64,000 nt of DNA from Lachnospiraceae bacterium (GTDB lineage: Bacteria; Bacillota; Clostridia; Lachnospirales; Lachnospiraceae): contig JAGAFR010000040.1 in the NCBI GenBank assembly GCA_017612555.1, forward strand, positions 42,732 to 106,731, read 5' to 3'. Shown here piece by piece: positions 16,181-25,420 of the stretch (within the stretch, counting starts at the first letter, position 1; the number at the start of each line of letters is the position of its first letter). A program made the position numbers and the translations under genes. Below the pieces are notes generated by a model that saw only the letters and a program-made list of their open reading frames with translations, ran no database searches and was not told the origin of the DNA.

Positions 16181-17590
16181 ATGGTCGGAAGAAAAAAAGA
16201 AACAGAAATCTTGGAATCGGCATTAAAAGATGATAAATCACGCTTTATAGCTATATATGGAAGAAGGAGGATAGGAAAGACATTTCTTGTAAGAGAGATT
16301 TTTTATGATAACTTTACTTTTTCGCATGCCGGTATTTCGGGCGGGAGTCTGAAGGATCAGCTCCGAGCATTTGAGGGATCTCTCAAGGATGCAGGATATA
16401 CGGGGGCACGTATAGAAAACTGGCTCGGAGCGTTTGAGGAATTAAAGGAATTAATCAGAAAGTCGACAGAAAGAAGAAAGGTTATTTTTATCGATGAATT
16501 ATCCTGGATGGATACCCCCAAAAGCGGACTTGTTATGGCACTGGAGAACTTCTGGAATGGATGGGCCTCTGCCAGAAAAGATATTGTATTGATTGTTTGT
16601 GCTTCTGCAACTTCGTGGATGTTGTCAAATGTAGTTCATAACAAAGGCGGATTATACAACCGTTTGACTGATCAGATTCATCTAAGTTCATTTACTCTTT
16701 CTGAATGCGAAATGCTTGCAAAGGATGCGGGTATATCATTTAATAGGAGCCAGATATTACAGTATTATATGATATTTGGAGGTGTTCCATATTATTGGAC
16801 ATTTCTAAGAAAAGGGGAGAGTCTGGCACAAAATGTTGATAGAATTCTTTTTGCTGAAGACGCCCCTTTAAAGCAGGAGTTTAATTATTTATTTGCTTCA
16901 ATATTCAAGAATCCAACAAATCATTTAAAAATAATAGCGGCTTTAGGGAAGAAGAAAGTTGGGATGACCAGAGAAGAACTGATAGATGCGACAGGACTAG
17001 CAAATTCCGGAGAATTGACTGTGAAGCTTGAAGAATTAGAAAGCTGCGGATTTATTAGAAAATATAACGCATTCGGAATGAAAAAGAAAAATTCGATTTA
17101 TCAGCTGATTGATTTTTTTACGTTATTTTATTACAGATTTGTCGAAAACGAACCAACTGATGAACATTTTTGGACAAACAGGATAAATACACCGGAGATA
17201 AATACGTGGACAGGACTTGCTTTTGAAAGAGTATGCTTTAGACATATTAACAATATAAAGGAAAAACTGGGTATTCTGGGTGTCAGCACAGATATTAATT
17301 CATGGTATTGTAAAGCGGATCTTGATCAGGGATTATTTGGTTCACAGATAGACCTTTTGATAGTAAGAAAAGATCAGGTTATAAACCTATGTGAGATGAA
17401 ATATTCCGGATCGGATTACACGGTGACTGAAAAAGTAGACAGTAGTATACGACATAAGATCAGTGATTTTGTGAATGTAACCGGTACAAAATATGCTATA
17501 TATCCAACACTTATTACGACATATGGAATTGTAGAAAACTCTTATTCAGGAAATATCCAGTCAGTTATTACGATGGATGATTTATTCTGA
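16181..17590 (+). CDS. AAA+ ATPase with C-terminal DUF234-type nuclease domain
   Basis: A 469-residue protein of the archaeal-type ATPase family. The Walker A region is GRRRIGKT near residue 30 and the Walker B is VIFIDELSW. A winged-helix segment follows (KKVGMTREELIDATGL region). The C-terminal domain has GSQIDLLIV then NLCEMKYS, the D...ExK pattern of DEXX-box/PD-(D/E)XK nucleases. Members occur as solitary, patchily distributed genes with no settled function. The gene is clearly AT-richer than its neighbours, carries many AAA/AAT/TTA codons, sits between repeat-containing DNA and gene remnants, and is probably horizontally acquired. RBS GGAGG lies at 16170-16174. Confidence 0.85.
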   Translation: MVGRKKETEILESALKDDKSRFIAIYGRRRIGKTFLVREIFYDNFTFSHAGISGGSLKDQLRAFEGSLKDAGYTGARIENWLGAFEELKELIRKSTERRKVIFIDELSWMDTPKSGLVMALENFWNGWASARKDIVLIVCASATSWMLSNVVHNKGGLYNRLTDQIHLSSFTLSECEMLAKDAGISFNRSQILQYYMIFGGVPYYWTFLRKGESLAQNVDRILFAEDAPLKQEFNYLFASIFKNPTNHLKIIAALGKKKVGMTREELIDATGLANSGELTVKLEELESCGFIRKYNAFGMKKKNSIYQLIDFFTLFYYRFVENEPTDEHFWTNRINTPEINTWTGLAFERVCFRHINNIKEKLGILGVSTDINSWYCKADLDQGLFGSQIDLLIVRKDQVINLCEMKYSGSDYTVTEKVDSSIRHKISDFVNVTGTKYAIYPTLITTYGIVENSYSGNIQSVITMDDLF

Positions 17591-17606
17591 GATTCGGATA
17601 CATATT

Positions 17607-17625
17607 ACGGAGGCAAGGCTTCCGT
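17607..17625 (+). terminator. Short hairpin after the ATPase gene
   Basis: ACGGAGGC (17607-17614) and GCTTCCGT (17618-17625) form an 8-bp stem with one G-T pair, followed by AGTTT. It is a weak candidate terminator. Confidence 0.3.
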
Positions 17626-17680
17626 AGTTTCCGATGGTACCTCTGTGTGAATAATACTTACCGGGATGGCACATCGTGCA

Positions 17681-18083
17681 TTAGCCGACTATCTCCATGT
17701 TGTTTTCCTTCACACCGAGCATTATGAATCTGTGTTTTACGACTCCTTTAAGATCGAGCATGAACTTGTCGTTCGTGCTTGTATTCTTGTGGGACGGGAA
17801 ATAGAATGCGTCCGCATCGTCATCGGGCAGATTATGTACTGCATCGATCACTTCGCTTCCGACATTAAAACAGCATTTTTCTATCGCAGGTCCTATGGCA
17901 ACGCGTATATCCGCAGTGAACGGCGCCTATCACGTTCTTTGCACCTTCCTCGAACTTACAGGCGACACCGATCTATTTGCCCTCGTTCAGATTGTTCTCA
18001 TTGCAGATCTTGTGCATCAGGAGATATTCGTTATTCTCATTTTTTACATAGCATAGTGCTGTGTTCGTGATCGTGATTTTCGG
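17681..18083 (-). pseudogene. Fused remnants of a Nudix hydrolase and PgeF (YfiH)
   Basis: No intact gene occupies this stretch, but the minus strand reads as two decayed genes. From about 18083 down, one frame gives ITITNTALCYVKNENNEY and then LLMHKICNENNLNEGK, a stop where family members have Trp, then IGVACKFEEG: the N-terminal part of an 8-oxo-dGTP-type Nudix hydrolase. The frame then runs directly into KNVIGAVHCGY and, after a frame change near 17905, VAIGPAIEKCCFNVGSEV through to a stop at 17681. These are the HCGW and GPAI...CC blocks of PgeF/YfiH (laccase-domain purine nucleoside phosphorylase). At least two deletions, a frameshift and a nonsense mutation are needed. The plus-strand frame over this stretch is only its shadow. 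Confidence 0.7.
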
Positions 18084-18122
18084 GAATGTTCCTATCGGAT
18101 TATATTTTAAGCTTTCAAAGAG

Positions 18123-19112
18123 GTGACTGTCGAGGACCTTACTGAACCGGACAGATTATCCGGTACTATGGGTTCTATTACATATGACTTTAATGAAAAA
18201 ACCGGTGAACTGACTGTCGACGGAAAAACCGGAGATATTGGTGAACGTTATGTAATGACAGAGTATCCATGGAAGAATCTGCCGTTTACCAAACTTACAA
18301 TTAAGAGTGCAACCGGTATTGGATATAATGCCTTTTCCGGATGCGGAAGCTTAGAGACAGTCAGCCTCACGTTAAAGTCCTGTTCCTATAAGAATAATAC
18401 CAACCCGGGCGAGATGCAGATCATCCCTGCTGTAAATTATGGGAAAGATGCTGAGACCAAGAAGCTTCTGCAGGATCACAAGGATCTGAAGAAGGTCATC
18501 TCGTCGATGCTTAACCCGAAATATGACAAGAAAAACGATAAATGGAATTATAACAGGATACTGGTGGAGATAGATCAGATCACACTGGACAACAGCACTC
18601 CGGTGTATAATCTGAAAGGTATGTCCAAGGAACAGAAGAAGGAACTCGAGTCAAAAGACGGGGTTCTTGTCTGGAATGGGGATGGACAGAAGATCAAATT
18701 CACAACGCTAACGGTAAAGGACAATGCTAAAAATGGAGGAGGCAAAGGGAAAGCAGCTGAAACGAAGTATTATATCCCGACGAAGGCTGTGATCCCCGGA
18801 TTATATTACCAGCGGGTATTTGATCTGCCCAACGGAAAGAAGGCAATTAAGAAGATCAACCTTCGGGACGGAGGATGGTCTGTCAAGAGCAAAAAAAATG
18901 AAGAGGGAAAAAAGTACGGTTATGTTGAAGCTGCCTCCGGGGCCTGCGATTACTACTGCTCTGAGCCTGATGCGGAGGGCTCTGAGGAAAAGCCTTCATG
19001 GATCGGCCTTGAACTTAACACCGAAGGTCGTAAAGACACAAAAGCAAAGACGGTAGCCGTGCCCGGATTCTTTAAAGGATCACTTCCGGATATTGGCTTA
19101 ACAGCAGAATAG
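18123..19112 (+). CDS. 5'-truncated BspA-like surface protein fragment
   Basis: A 329-codon frame with no signal peptide. It starts at a GTG at 18123 in a frame open only from 18111. The N-terminal part (SITYDFNEKTGELTVDG, then PWKNLPFTKLTI, then GIGYNAFSGCGSLETV) is the cap and first repeat of a BspA-type leucine-rich protein, as at the start of the surface protein at 12 kb. The remainder is Lys-rich with no recognisable domain. Since relatives are secreted, the missing leader implies that the 5' end was lost, probably in the event that damaged the adjacent Nudix/PgeF genes. AAAGAG before the GTG could allow translation. A good terminator follows. Confidence 0.6.
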   Translation: MTVEDLTEPDRLSGTMGSITYDFNEKTGELTVDGKTGDIGERYVMTEYPWKNLPFTKLTIKSATGIGYNAFSGCGSLETVSLTLKSCSYKNNTNPGEMQIIPAVNYGKDAETKKLLQDHKDLKKVISSMLNPKYDKKNDKWNYNRILVEIDQITLDNSTPVYNLKGMSKEQKKELESKDGVLVWNGDGQKIKFTTLTVKDNAKNGGGKGKAAETKYYIPTKAVIPGLYYQRVFDLPNGKKAIKKINLRDGGWSVKSKKNEEGKKYGYVEAASGACDYYCSEPDAEGSEEKPSWIGLELNTEGRKDTKAKTVAVPGFFKGSLPDIGLTAE

Positions 19113-19137
19113 AGTGGATCGGTTACAGTATAAAAAC

Positions 19138-19168
19138 GGCGCTTCGGGATCATCCCGGGGCGTCTTTT
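19138..19168 (+). terminator. Intrinsic terminator
   Basis: GGCGCTTCGGG and CCCGGGGCGTC pair over 11 bp with wobbles around ATCAT, followed by TTTT. It ends transcription of the truncated surface gene. Confidence 0.7.
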
Positions 19169-19253
19169 AATATACCCTGTTTTGTGGTATATTATTCTAG
19201 GATAATTTTGTGGATTATCACACAATAAAAAGAATTCAAAAAGGGGAAAAGAA

Positions 19254-20030
19254 ATGGAAAAAAGTGAAAAGACGATAGGGATCGTCAAAGCAATCGTAAC
19301 GCTGATCAGTGTATTTGTCGTGGCAGCTGCAGCAGTTGTATGCGCTTTCATACTTACGAGAGGGTTTGTGGAGTACAAGTCAAACAACAACGGCGGATTG
19401 TCTGCGACCGGATCGGCCAGTGTTGATTTTGAAGCGGATCTGATCGTGTGGCGCGGGACATACTCCGCATACGCAGAGACAACAGGGGATGCTTACAGCA
19501 GACTTAACCGTGATGCGGACAAGATCAGGAGATATCTGAGCAATAACGGAGTCAAGGATTCTGACGTGGTGTTCTCTTCGATCGATATCAACAGGAGATA
19601 CAATTCCAACTATAACGAGGAAGGTAATTATGTCGGTGAGTCGTTTGCCGGTTATGAACTGTACCAGACGGTTACGGTTTCATCGGAAGACGTTGACAAT
19701 GTTGAGAAGATCTCAAGGGATATCACGGAACTGATAGAAGACGGAGTAGAGTTTACGTCCAATTCTCCGGAGTATTACTACAAGGATCTGGACTCACTCA
19801 AGCTTGAACTTGTTGAGGCTGCGACCGAAAACGCCAAGCAGCGTATTGACCTGATGGCAAAGGGAAGCGGATGCGAAGTGGGAAAGCTTGTATCAAGTAA
19901 CCTCGGAGTGTTCCAGATAACTGCCAAGAATTCATCGGATGATGAGTACAGCTCGGGCGGAACCTACAATACATCGTCCCGTCAGAAGACGGCTACCATC
20001 ACAGTAAAACTGAATTATACCGTAAGATAG
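19254..20030 (+). CDS. SIMPL-domain (DUF541) membrane-anchored protein
   Basis: A 258-residue protein. One N-terminal membrane anchor (about residues 10-35) is followed by an extracytoplasmic SIMPL domain. The opening GGLSATGSASVDFEADLIVW and the ending TATITVKLNYTVR are family hallmarks, as is the repeated alpha-beta pattern with a long helix (SLKLELVEAATENAKQRIDLMA). The biochemical role of SIMPL proteins is poorly known; some are outer-surface antigens. Only 1 nt separates it from the sensor kinase gene, so the kinase may respond to something this protein senses or handles. A possible extended -10 (TGGTATATT, 19185-19193) lies 60 nt upstream. Confidence 0.85.
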   Translation: MEKSEKTIGIVKAIVTLISVFVVAAAAVVCAFILTRGFVEYKSNNNGGLSATGSASVDFEADLIVWRGTYSAYAETTGDAYSRLNRDADKIRRYLSNNGVKDSDVVFSSIDINRRYNSNYNEEGNYVGESFAGYELYQTVTVSSEDVDNVEKISRDITELIEDGVEFTSNSPEYYYKDLDSLKLELVEAATENAKQRIDLMAKGSGCEVGKLVSSNLGVFQITAKNSSDDEYSSGGTYNTSSRQKTATITVKLNYTVR

Positions 20031-20031
20031 T

Positions 20032-23000
20032 ATGTACCATGTAGTAATGACCATACAATGTGTCAGCATTTCACTTCTCATGGTGGAATGCTGGATCATA
20101 TTCAGGTATTGGGGAGGCAGACTTCATTCCTGCCTTTTCTTTGCGTGCGCTGCAACGCTTATCAACAACGTTGGATACCTGCAGGAACTGCTCAGTACAT
20201 CCCAGGATGGGTACCTTACGGCATTGCGTCTGTCTTACATGGGACGGGTATGGATCCCGTTCAGCCTGCTTTTGTTCGTCACGGAACTTGTAGGGGTGAA
20301 CATTCCGGCGATAATTAGAGGCGCACTTGCGATGCTGAGCGTGGTCACGTATGTGATCTTGTTCACGGCCGATAAGCATACATTGTACTATACGGATACG
20401 GGCTTTTTTATCTACGGAGATTTTCCGTATTTCATACACCATTCGGGGGTGTGGCACAGGGTATGGGATTTGGCTCTTATCATATACATAACAGTAGGAT
20501 TGACTTTACTGATCAGGGGAACCTTAAAGGAAAAGAGCAGGAAGGCGCGCCTGAGATTATTAATGGTGATCCTCGCGATCTATACCGAAGGATTTTTTTC
20601 CGTGCTTCAGATATTCAAGCCTTTCAGGGTGAATCATTTTTATGATGTCACGATGATAGGTTTTTCTATCGGAACGCTGTTCATGCTTATCGCGATATTC
20701 AAATTCAGACTTCTTGACACGGAGATGCTTGCAAGAGAATACGTCATAGATGAGCTGTCGGAGGGAATATTTGCGGTTGATGAAAGCGGTACTCTTGTGT
20801 TCCACAATAAACCGGCTCTCGAGCTTCTTCCCGAACTTGAGGACGGAACACAGTCCGTCGTAGACAGACTCGGTGAAGCCATATCTTCGGGCAAGCCGAT
20901 CAGGATGAATGAGAGGATTTATTCTGCGCAGTCAGCTCCGCTTACGGTGGGTGGTGACAATGCAGGGACTCTTTATTCTCTCTCGGATGATACGGAACAC
21001 TATCACTATATGGAGGAACTTGAAGAGCAGAAGAGGATAGCGGATGATGCCAACAAGGCAAAATCGTCGTTCCTTGCCAATATGTCTCACGAGATAAGGA
21101 CGCCTATCAACGCCGTGCTCGGTATGGATGAGATGATACTGCGCGAGAGCCGGGAAAAGAGCATCCTGTCATATGCACATGATATCAAGACCGCAGGCAG
21201 AACGCTTCTGTCTCTTATAAACGATATACTTGATTTTTCAAAGATCGAAGAAGGCAGGATGGAGATACTGCCGACACAGTATGAACTCTCATCCCTTGTA
21301 GGCGATGTGAGCAATATGATCCGTGAGAGGGCGCGCAAAAAAGGACTGAGTTTTGAAGTTGATGTGGACAGTAACATACCTTACGTTCTGTACGGTGATG
21401 ATATCAGGATCAGGCAGATAGCACTCAACCTCCTGACCAATGCCGTCAAGTATACGGAAGAAGGTTATGTGCGATTCGGTCTGGGATATGAGAAGTGTTC
21501 GGAAGATGAAATAGATCTTCTGTTTTCCATTTCCGATTCCGGTATAGGAATGAAGGAGTCGGACATGGACTCGCTGTTTTCTCCTTTTGAGAGGATCGAA
21601 GAGAAGAGGAACAGAAATATAGAGGGAACCGGACTTGGCATGAGCATAGTCAAGCAACTGCTCGCTCTTATGGGCAGCAGCCTGAAGGTTGAAAGCGAGT
21701 ATGGCAAAGGTTCGTCTTTTTCTTTTTCGATCAGACAGAAAGTCATCAAGTGGAGTCCGGTCGGAGATTATCTGTCCAGATATGAAAGCGAGATATCAAA
21801 CAGCGTACAGTACCATGAACTGTTCCACGCACCGGATGCCTCCATCCTGGTCGTTGATGATACCGAGGTTAATCTTGACGTCATAAAGAACCTTCTGAAA
21901 AAGACACTTATAAATGTCGATACGGCAACATCCGGACGGGAGGCTCTCGTATACGTAAAGAGAAAACAATATGATATGGTCTTCATCGATCATATGATGC
22001 CGGAACTTGACGGGATAGAAACACTGAGACTGATAAGAGAGCAGCTGCAGGATCCCCCGGTTTGCATTGCCCTTACGGCAAATGCGGTTTCGGGCGCACG
22101 CGAAATGTATCTTAACGCGGGTTTTGCGGATTACCTGTCCAAACCCGTAGACGGTAAACACCTGGAAGAACTGATAAGATCATATCTTCCGAAGGATAAG
22201 ATAAAGACGGATGAAGAGACAGTCCCGGCAACGATCGCTTCGGACCTTGAGAAGACGATACTTGTAGTTGACGATGACGAGGTCATATGTGCAACGGTCA
22301 AACAGATACTGGGAGATGAATATAAAGTTGAGAGCTGCATGAACGGACGCGAAGCGGTAGATGCTACCGGTAAGTTACATCCGTCGCTCATACTCCTAGA
22401 TATCAACATGTGTGACATGAACGGGTTCGAAGTGTTTGAAAGACTCAAAGAGGACTACGACACATCGGATATTCCGGTCATGTACATAACCGCAGATGAA
22501 GACAGGGAGAAAGAAGCACTGGTCTTTGAGAACGGAGCAGCGGATCTTATCAGAAAACCGTTCGCACCCGAGGTTCTCATTCAGAGATGCAAGCGCATCA
22601 TCACGCTTGATATGTTCCGGAAGAATCTGCAGGGCGAAGTCGTAAGACAGACCGACAGAGCAGAGCGGATCAACAGAGAGATGATGCTTGCCCTGTCACG
22701 GACCGTAGATGCCAAGGATCATTACACGAACGGACACTCGGAAAGAGTTGCCGCTTACTCGGCCGAGATCGCCAAGAGAATGGGAAAGAGCGCCGAGTAT
22801 CAGGATATGATCTACGGTATTGGACTGCTTCATGATATCGGTAAGATCGGAATACCCGAAGAGATAATAAACAAAACCGGTAAGCTTTCCGATGAAGAAT
22901 TTGCGCAGATCAAGGAACATACCGTTATCGGTTACGAGATACTTAAGAATATAAATGACATGCCGCAGCTTCGTACGGGTGCAAGATCGCATCATGAAAA

Positions 23001-23832
23001 ATACGACGGCAGCGGATATCCTGACGGGCTTGCGGGAGAGGATATCCCTGAGATCGCAAGGATCATATGCGTAGCCGACTGTTATGATGCGATGACAAGT
23101 ACAAGAACATATTCAATGCCCAAGGATCAGTCGGTAGTGCGCGAGGAGATCATCAGGTGCAAAGGCAAACACTTCGATCCGATCATAGCCGATGTCATGG
23201 TATCTATGATAGACGATGATAAGAACTTTATCATGAACGAGCGTGGAGGCATACCGGGATGGCTGGCCGAGGTTAGCGAGATCAGGATCGATCAGGGTAT
23301 CTCAAACTGCGGAGATATTCCGGGATTCATATCCGTTCTGAAAGTGTTCCATCAGACTGCGTCCAAGAAAGCCGAAGAGATCGAGGAACTCTTTTCCAAG
23401 AAGGATATTGATGCATACACGATCAAAGTTCATGCACTTAAGAGTTCGGCACGGATAATCGGAGCAGAGGAATTGTCTGAACTTGCAAGGCAGCTTGAGG
23501 ATGCCGGCAAGGCAAAAGACATGGACACAATAGAAGAAAAAACGCCACGGCTTCTTGAGGACTACAGGGCTCTTGATAAGAAGCTGGAAGCGTTTGACGA
23601 GCAGAAGATCAAGCCAAGGATACTGTCTTCCGACATGCGTCGTGAGGCATTGTGTACCATATCGGAGATCGCCGAGAGCATGGATTACGGAATGATGGAA
23701 GAACTGATAAACGATCTGAAAAAATATGATCTGTCGGAAGAAGACAGAAACCTCATCGAGCAGATAGAAGACATGCTTTTAAAGCTTGATTGGGATGGGA
23801 TCACGATGACGATCGGCAATGTAGACCGATGA
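20032..23832 (+). CDS. Hybrid sensor kinase with two receivers, HD-GYP and Hpt domains
   Basis: A 1266-residue membrane protein with an unusual domain chain. Residues 1-225 hold about seven transmembrane helices (histidine kinase 7TM N-terminal type), followed by a PAS-like segment. HisKA has H353 in SHEIRTP; the ATPase domain has N-box LLTNAVKY, DSGIGM and GTGLGMS. Receiver 1 has D653 (FIDHMMPELDG) and receiver 2 has D790 (LLDINMCDMNG). HD-GYP has H934/D935 in HDIGKIGIPEEI and GYP at 995-997, so it should hydrolyse c-di-GMP. A C-terminal Hpt domain has H1134 in HALKSS. One protein thus contains a full phosphorelay and its c-di-GMP output. There is no clear ribosome-binding site, which suggests coupling to the SIMPL gene. 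Confidence 0.93.
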   Translation: MYHVVMTIQCVSISLLMVECWIIFRYWGGRLHSCLFFACAATLINNVGYLQELLSTSQDGYLTALRLSYMGRVWIPFSLLLFVTELVGVNIPAIIRGALAMLSVVTYVILFTADKHTLYYTDTGFFIYGDFPYFIHHSGVWHRVWDLALIIYITVGLTLLIRGTLKEKSRKARLRLLMVILAIYTEGFFSVLQIFKPFRVNHFYDVTMIGFSIGTLFMLIAIFKFRLLDTEMLAREYVIDELSEGIFAVDESGTLVFHNKPALELLPELEDGTQSVVDRLGEAISSGKPIRMNERIYSAQSAPLTVGGDNAGTLYSLSDDTEHYHYMEELEEQKRIADDANKAKSSFLANMSHEIRTPINAVLGMDEMILRESREKSILSYAHDIKTAGRTLLSLINDILDFSKIEEGRMEILPTQYELSSLVGDVSNMIRERARKKGLSFEVDVDSNIPYVLYGDDIRIRQIALNLLTNAVKYTEEGYVRFGLGYEKCSEDEIDLLFSISDSGIGMKESDMDSLFSPFERIEEKRNRNIEGTGLGMSIVKQLLALMGSSLKVESEYGKGSSFSFSIRQKVIKWSPVGDYLSRYESEISNSVQYHELFHAPDASILVVDDTEVNLDVIKNLLKKTLINVDTATSGREALVYVKRKQYDMVFIDHMMPELDGIETLRLIREQLQDPPVCIALTANAVSGAREMYLNAGFADYLSKPVDGKHLEELIRSYLPKDKIKTDEETVPATIASDLEKTILVVDDDEVICATVKQILGDEYKVESCMNGREAVDATGKLHPSLILLDINMCDMNGFEVFERLKEDYDTSDIPVMYITADEDREKEALVFENGAADLIRKPFAPEVLIQRCKRIITLDMFRKNLQGEVVRQTDRAERINREMMLALSRTVDAKDHYTNGHSERVAAYSAEIAKRMGKSAEYQDMIYGIGLLHDIGKIGIPEEIINKTGKLSDEEFAQIKEHTVIGYEILKNINDMPQLRTGARSHHEKYDGSGYPDGLAGEDIPEIARIICVADCYDAMTSTRTYSMPKDQSVVREEIIRCKGKHFDPIIADVMVSMIDDDKNFIMNERGGIPGWLAEVSEIRIDQGISNCGDIPGFISVLKVFHQTASKKAEEIEELFSKKDIDAYTIKVHALKSSARIIGAEELSELARQLEDAGKAKDMDTIEEKTPRLLEDYRALDKKLEAFDEQKIKPRILSSDMRREALCTISEIAESMDYGMMEELINDLKKYDLSEEDRNLIEQIEDMLLKLDWDGITMTIGNVDR

Positions 23833-23849
23833 TCGGAGCAGGAGGAAAT

Positions 23850-24620
23850 ATGGAGAATAAAACAGAGACCGGAGAAGTATTGGTAGTATGCAGGTCGGAA
23901 AGTTTTCTGGCAAAGAGCATAGTATCCAAGATACAGTCGGAGGGTATAGCCGCAGACATAAGTCACGGAGATATCAAAGATATTGACAGGCATCGTGATC
24001 GCGCGGAACTTGTCGTACTGTTCATGGACGAAGATATCGATAACATGACAGAGTCACTTGTGTATATCAAAGACCTTGTAAGTGATCTTGACAGAAGGAT
24101 CATCCTCATAGGAGACAGCACGGAATACAAGACCGCCACACAATCCATTCCGGAACAGCTCATACAGCAGTGGTTTGAAAGACCTCTTGCCATGGATGAT
24201 CTGATCAAATGCATTCATAAATACATGGAAGAGAACACAGGTGAAAAAAGAAAGAAGACTGTACTCATTGTTGACGATGATATCACATACATGAGAACGG
24301 TCTATGAATGGTTGAAAGGGAAATACCATGTCGGAATGGCTTCGTCGGGACTACAGGCGATATCATATCTTACAAAGAACAAAGCAGATCTTGTTCTGCT
24401 TGATTATGAGATGCCGATCGCAAACGGTCCGCAGGTTCTTTCGATGCTCAAAAGTGATTCCCAGACCGACAGTATTCCGGTGATGTTTTTGACCGGACAC
24501 GGAGACAGGGAAAGCGTACTTTCCGTTGTCGGACTAAGCCCTGTAGATTACCTTCTTAAGACGATTAAAAAAGAAGAACTGATAAACAAACTTGACACTT
24601 TTTTTGCAGGAAAAAAATAG
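23850..24620 (+). CDS. Response regulator with N-terminal pseudo-receiver
   Basis: A 256-residue protein. The start at 23850 follows AGGAGG; the frame is open further upstream but overlaps the kinase. The C-terminal half is a canonical receiver (VLIVDDD, D185 in LLDYEMP, then a T and K in the usual places). The N-terminal half (about residues 10-120) has a receiver-like pattern without a clear phospho-acceptor Asp. There is no DNA-binding or enzymatic output domain, so it may act as a phosphate sink, a connector, or by protein contact. It lies 17 nt after the hybrid kinase and is probably its partner. Confidence 0.85.
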   Translation: MENKTETGEVLVVCRSESFLAKSIVSKIQSEGIAADISHGDIKDIDRHRDRAELVVLFMDEDIDNMTESLVYIKDLVSDLDRRIILIGDSTEYKTATQSIPEQLIQQWFERPLAMDDLIKCIHKYMEENTGEKRKKTVLIVDDDITYMRTVYEWLKGKYHVGMASSGLQAISYLTKNKADLVLLDYEMPIANGPQVLSMLKSDSQTDSIPVMFLTGHGDRESVLSVVGLSPVDYLLKTIKKEELINKLDTFFAGKK

Positions 24621-24629
24621 ATAAAAAAA

Positions 24630-24669
24630 CAATGTGTCTCCTAACCGTGATTGGCTAAGCGACACATTG
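24630..24669. terminator. Hairpin between response regulator and Nudix gene
   Basis: CAATGTGTC (24630-24638) pairs with GACACATTG (24661-24669) over 9 bp, with a 22-base loop that can partly pair. There is no U-tract on the plus strand, but T-rich DNA flanks the stem on the minus strand. The terminator role for the upstream gene is likely but not certain. Confidence 0.45.
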
Positions 24670-24762
24670 CTGCGTGTAAAAAAATTTTGCTTACACATTA
24701 TTTGTATCAGAAAAGATTATAAAAATCAACAATTATTTTTTGAAGAAAGTTTTGAAGAAAAT

Positions 24763-25347
24763 ATGCTTATGAAAAATGATCCGCTTGAGTGGGAAGAGAT
24801 AAAAAGTGAACACATAGTCCGTGACGAATGGATCGACTTCCGAAGATCGGCATTCAGACTTCCCGACGGGAGTGTATTCGAACCGTTTTATACATACAGC
24901 AGGAGAGATTATGTTGTCATAGTTGCGGAAGATACCGAAGGAAAATTTTTGTGTGTCAGACAGTTCAGACAGGGTATAAAAAAAGTGACGAATGAATTTC
25001 CCGCAGGAGGTATCGAAAGAACAGACGGTAAACAATACGGAGGTATCGGAGAAAACTCGGAAGAAGCACTTTCCGCTGCCAGGCGGGAACTTCTCGAAGA
25101 GACAGGATATGAATCGGATGAATGGAAGCATGTTCTGACATTACCATCCAATGCAACGATAGCGGATAATTACGCACACATTTTCAGCGCCAAAAACTGT
25201 CGCAAAGTTACCGGACAGTCACTTGATGAAACCGAGTTCTTAAATGTCGAAAGAGTAGATGCCGATCATCTTGATGAGATGATCCGAAACGGAGAGTTCC
25301 AGCAGGCGATGCACATAGCGGCGTGGCTTCTTACGAGAAGATGTTAG
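24763..25347 (+). CDS. Nudix hydrolase, ADP-ribose pyrophosphatase type
   Basis: About 194 residues. The Nudix helix is AARRELLEETGYES. The preceding FPAGGIE segment is typical of ADP-ribose/sugar-nucleotide pyrophosphatases of the NudF/YffH type. An insertion between GGIE and the REXXEE helix lengthens the usual Nudix box. It likely hydrolyses ADP-ribose or a similar nucleoside diphosphate derivative. ATGs at 24763 and 24769 both follow GAAG; the longer upstream reading from 24634 crosses a hairpin and is unlikely. It stands alone between the signalling genes and the pseudopilin gene. Confidence 0.8.
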   Translation: MLMKNDPLEWEEIKSEHIVRDEWIDFRRSAFRLPDGSVFEPFYTYSRRDYVVIVAEDTEGKFLCVRQFRQGIKKVTNEFPAGGIERTDGKQYGGIGENSEEALSAARRELLEETGYESDEWKHVLTLPSNATIADNYAHIFSAKNCRKVTGQSLDETEFLNVERVDADHLDEMIRNGEFQQAMHIAAWLLTRRC

Positions 25348-25420
25348 CGGATACATTTTCCGGCCGGATATGTCGATATAATTAACAGAAGGAGAAGTGT
25401 CTTTTGCAGAAGGCTGACTC

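Noticed and set aside
17666-18070. A 134-codon plus-strand frame as a gene
   Set aside because: Its product is rich in Arg, Cys and His with no recognisable pattern and it has no ribosome-binding site, while the minus strand over the same bases reads as conserved Nudix and PgeF blocks.
24651-24660. A shared GATTGGCTAA word at 24651 and near 63951 as a repeat family
   Set aside because: Ten matching bases twice in 64 kb, in different structural settings, is weak evidence for a repeat.
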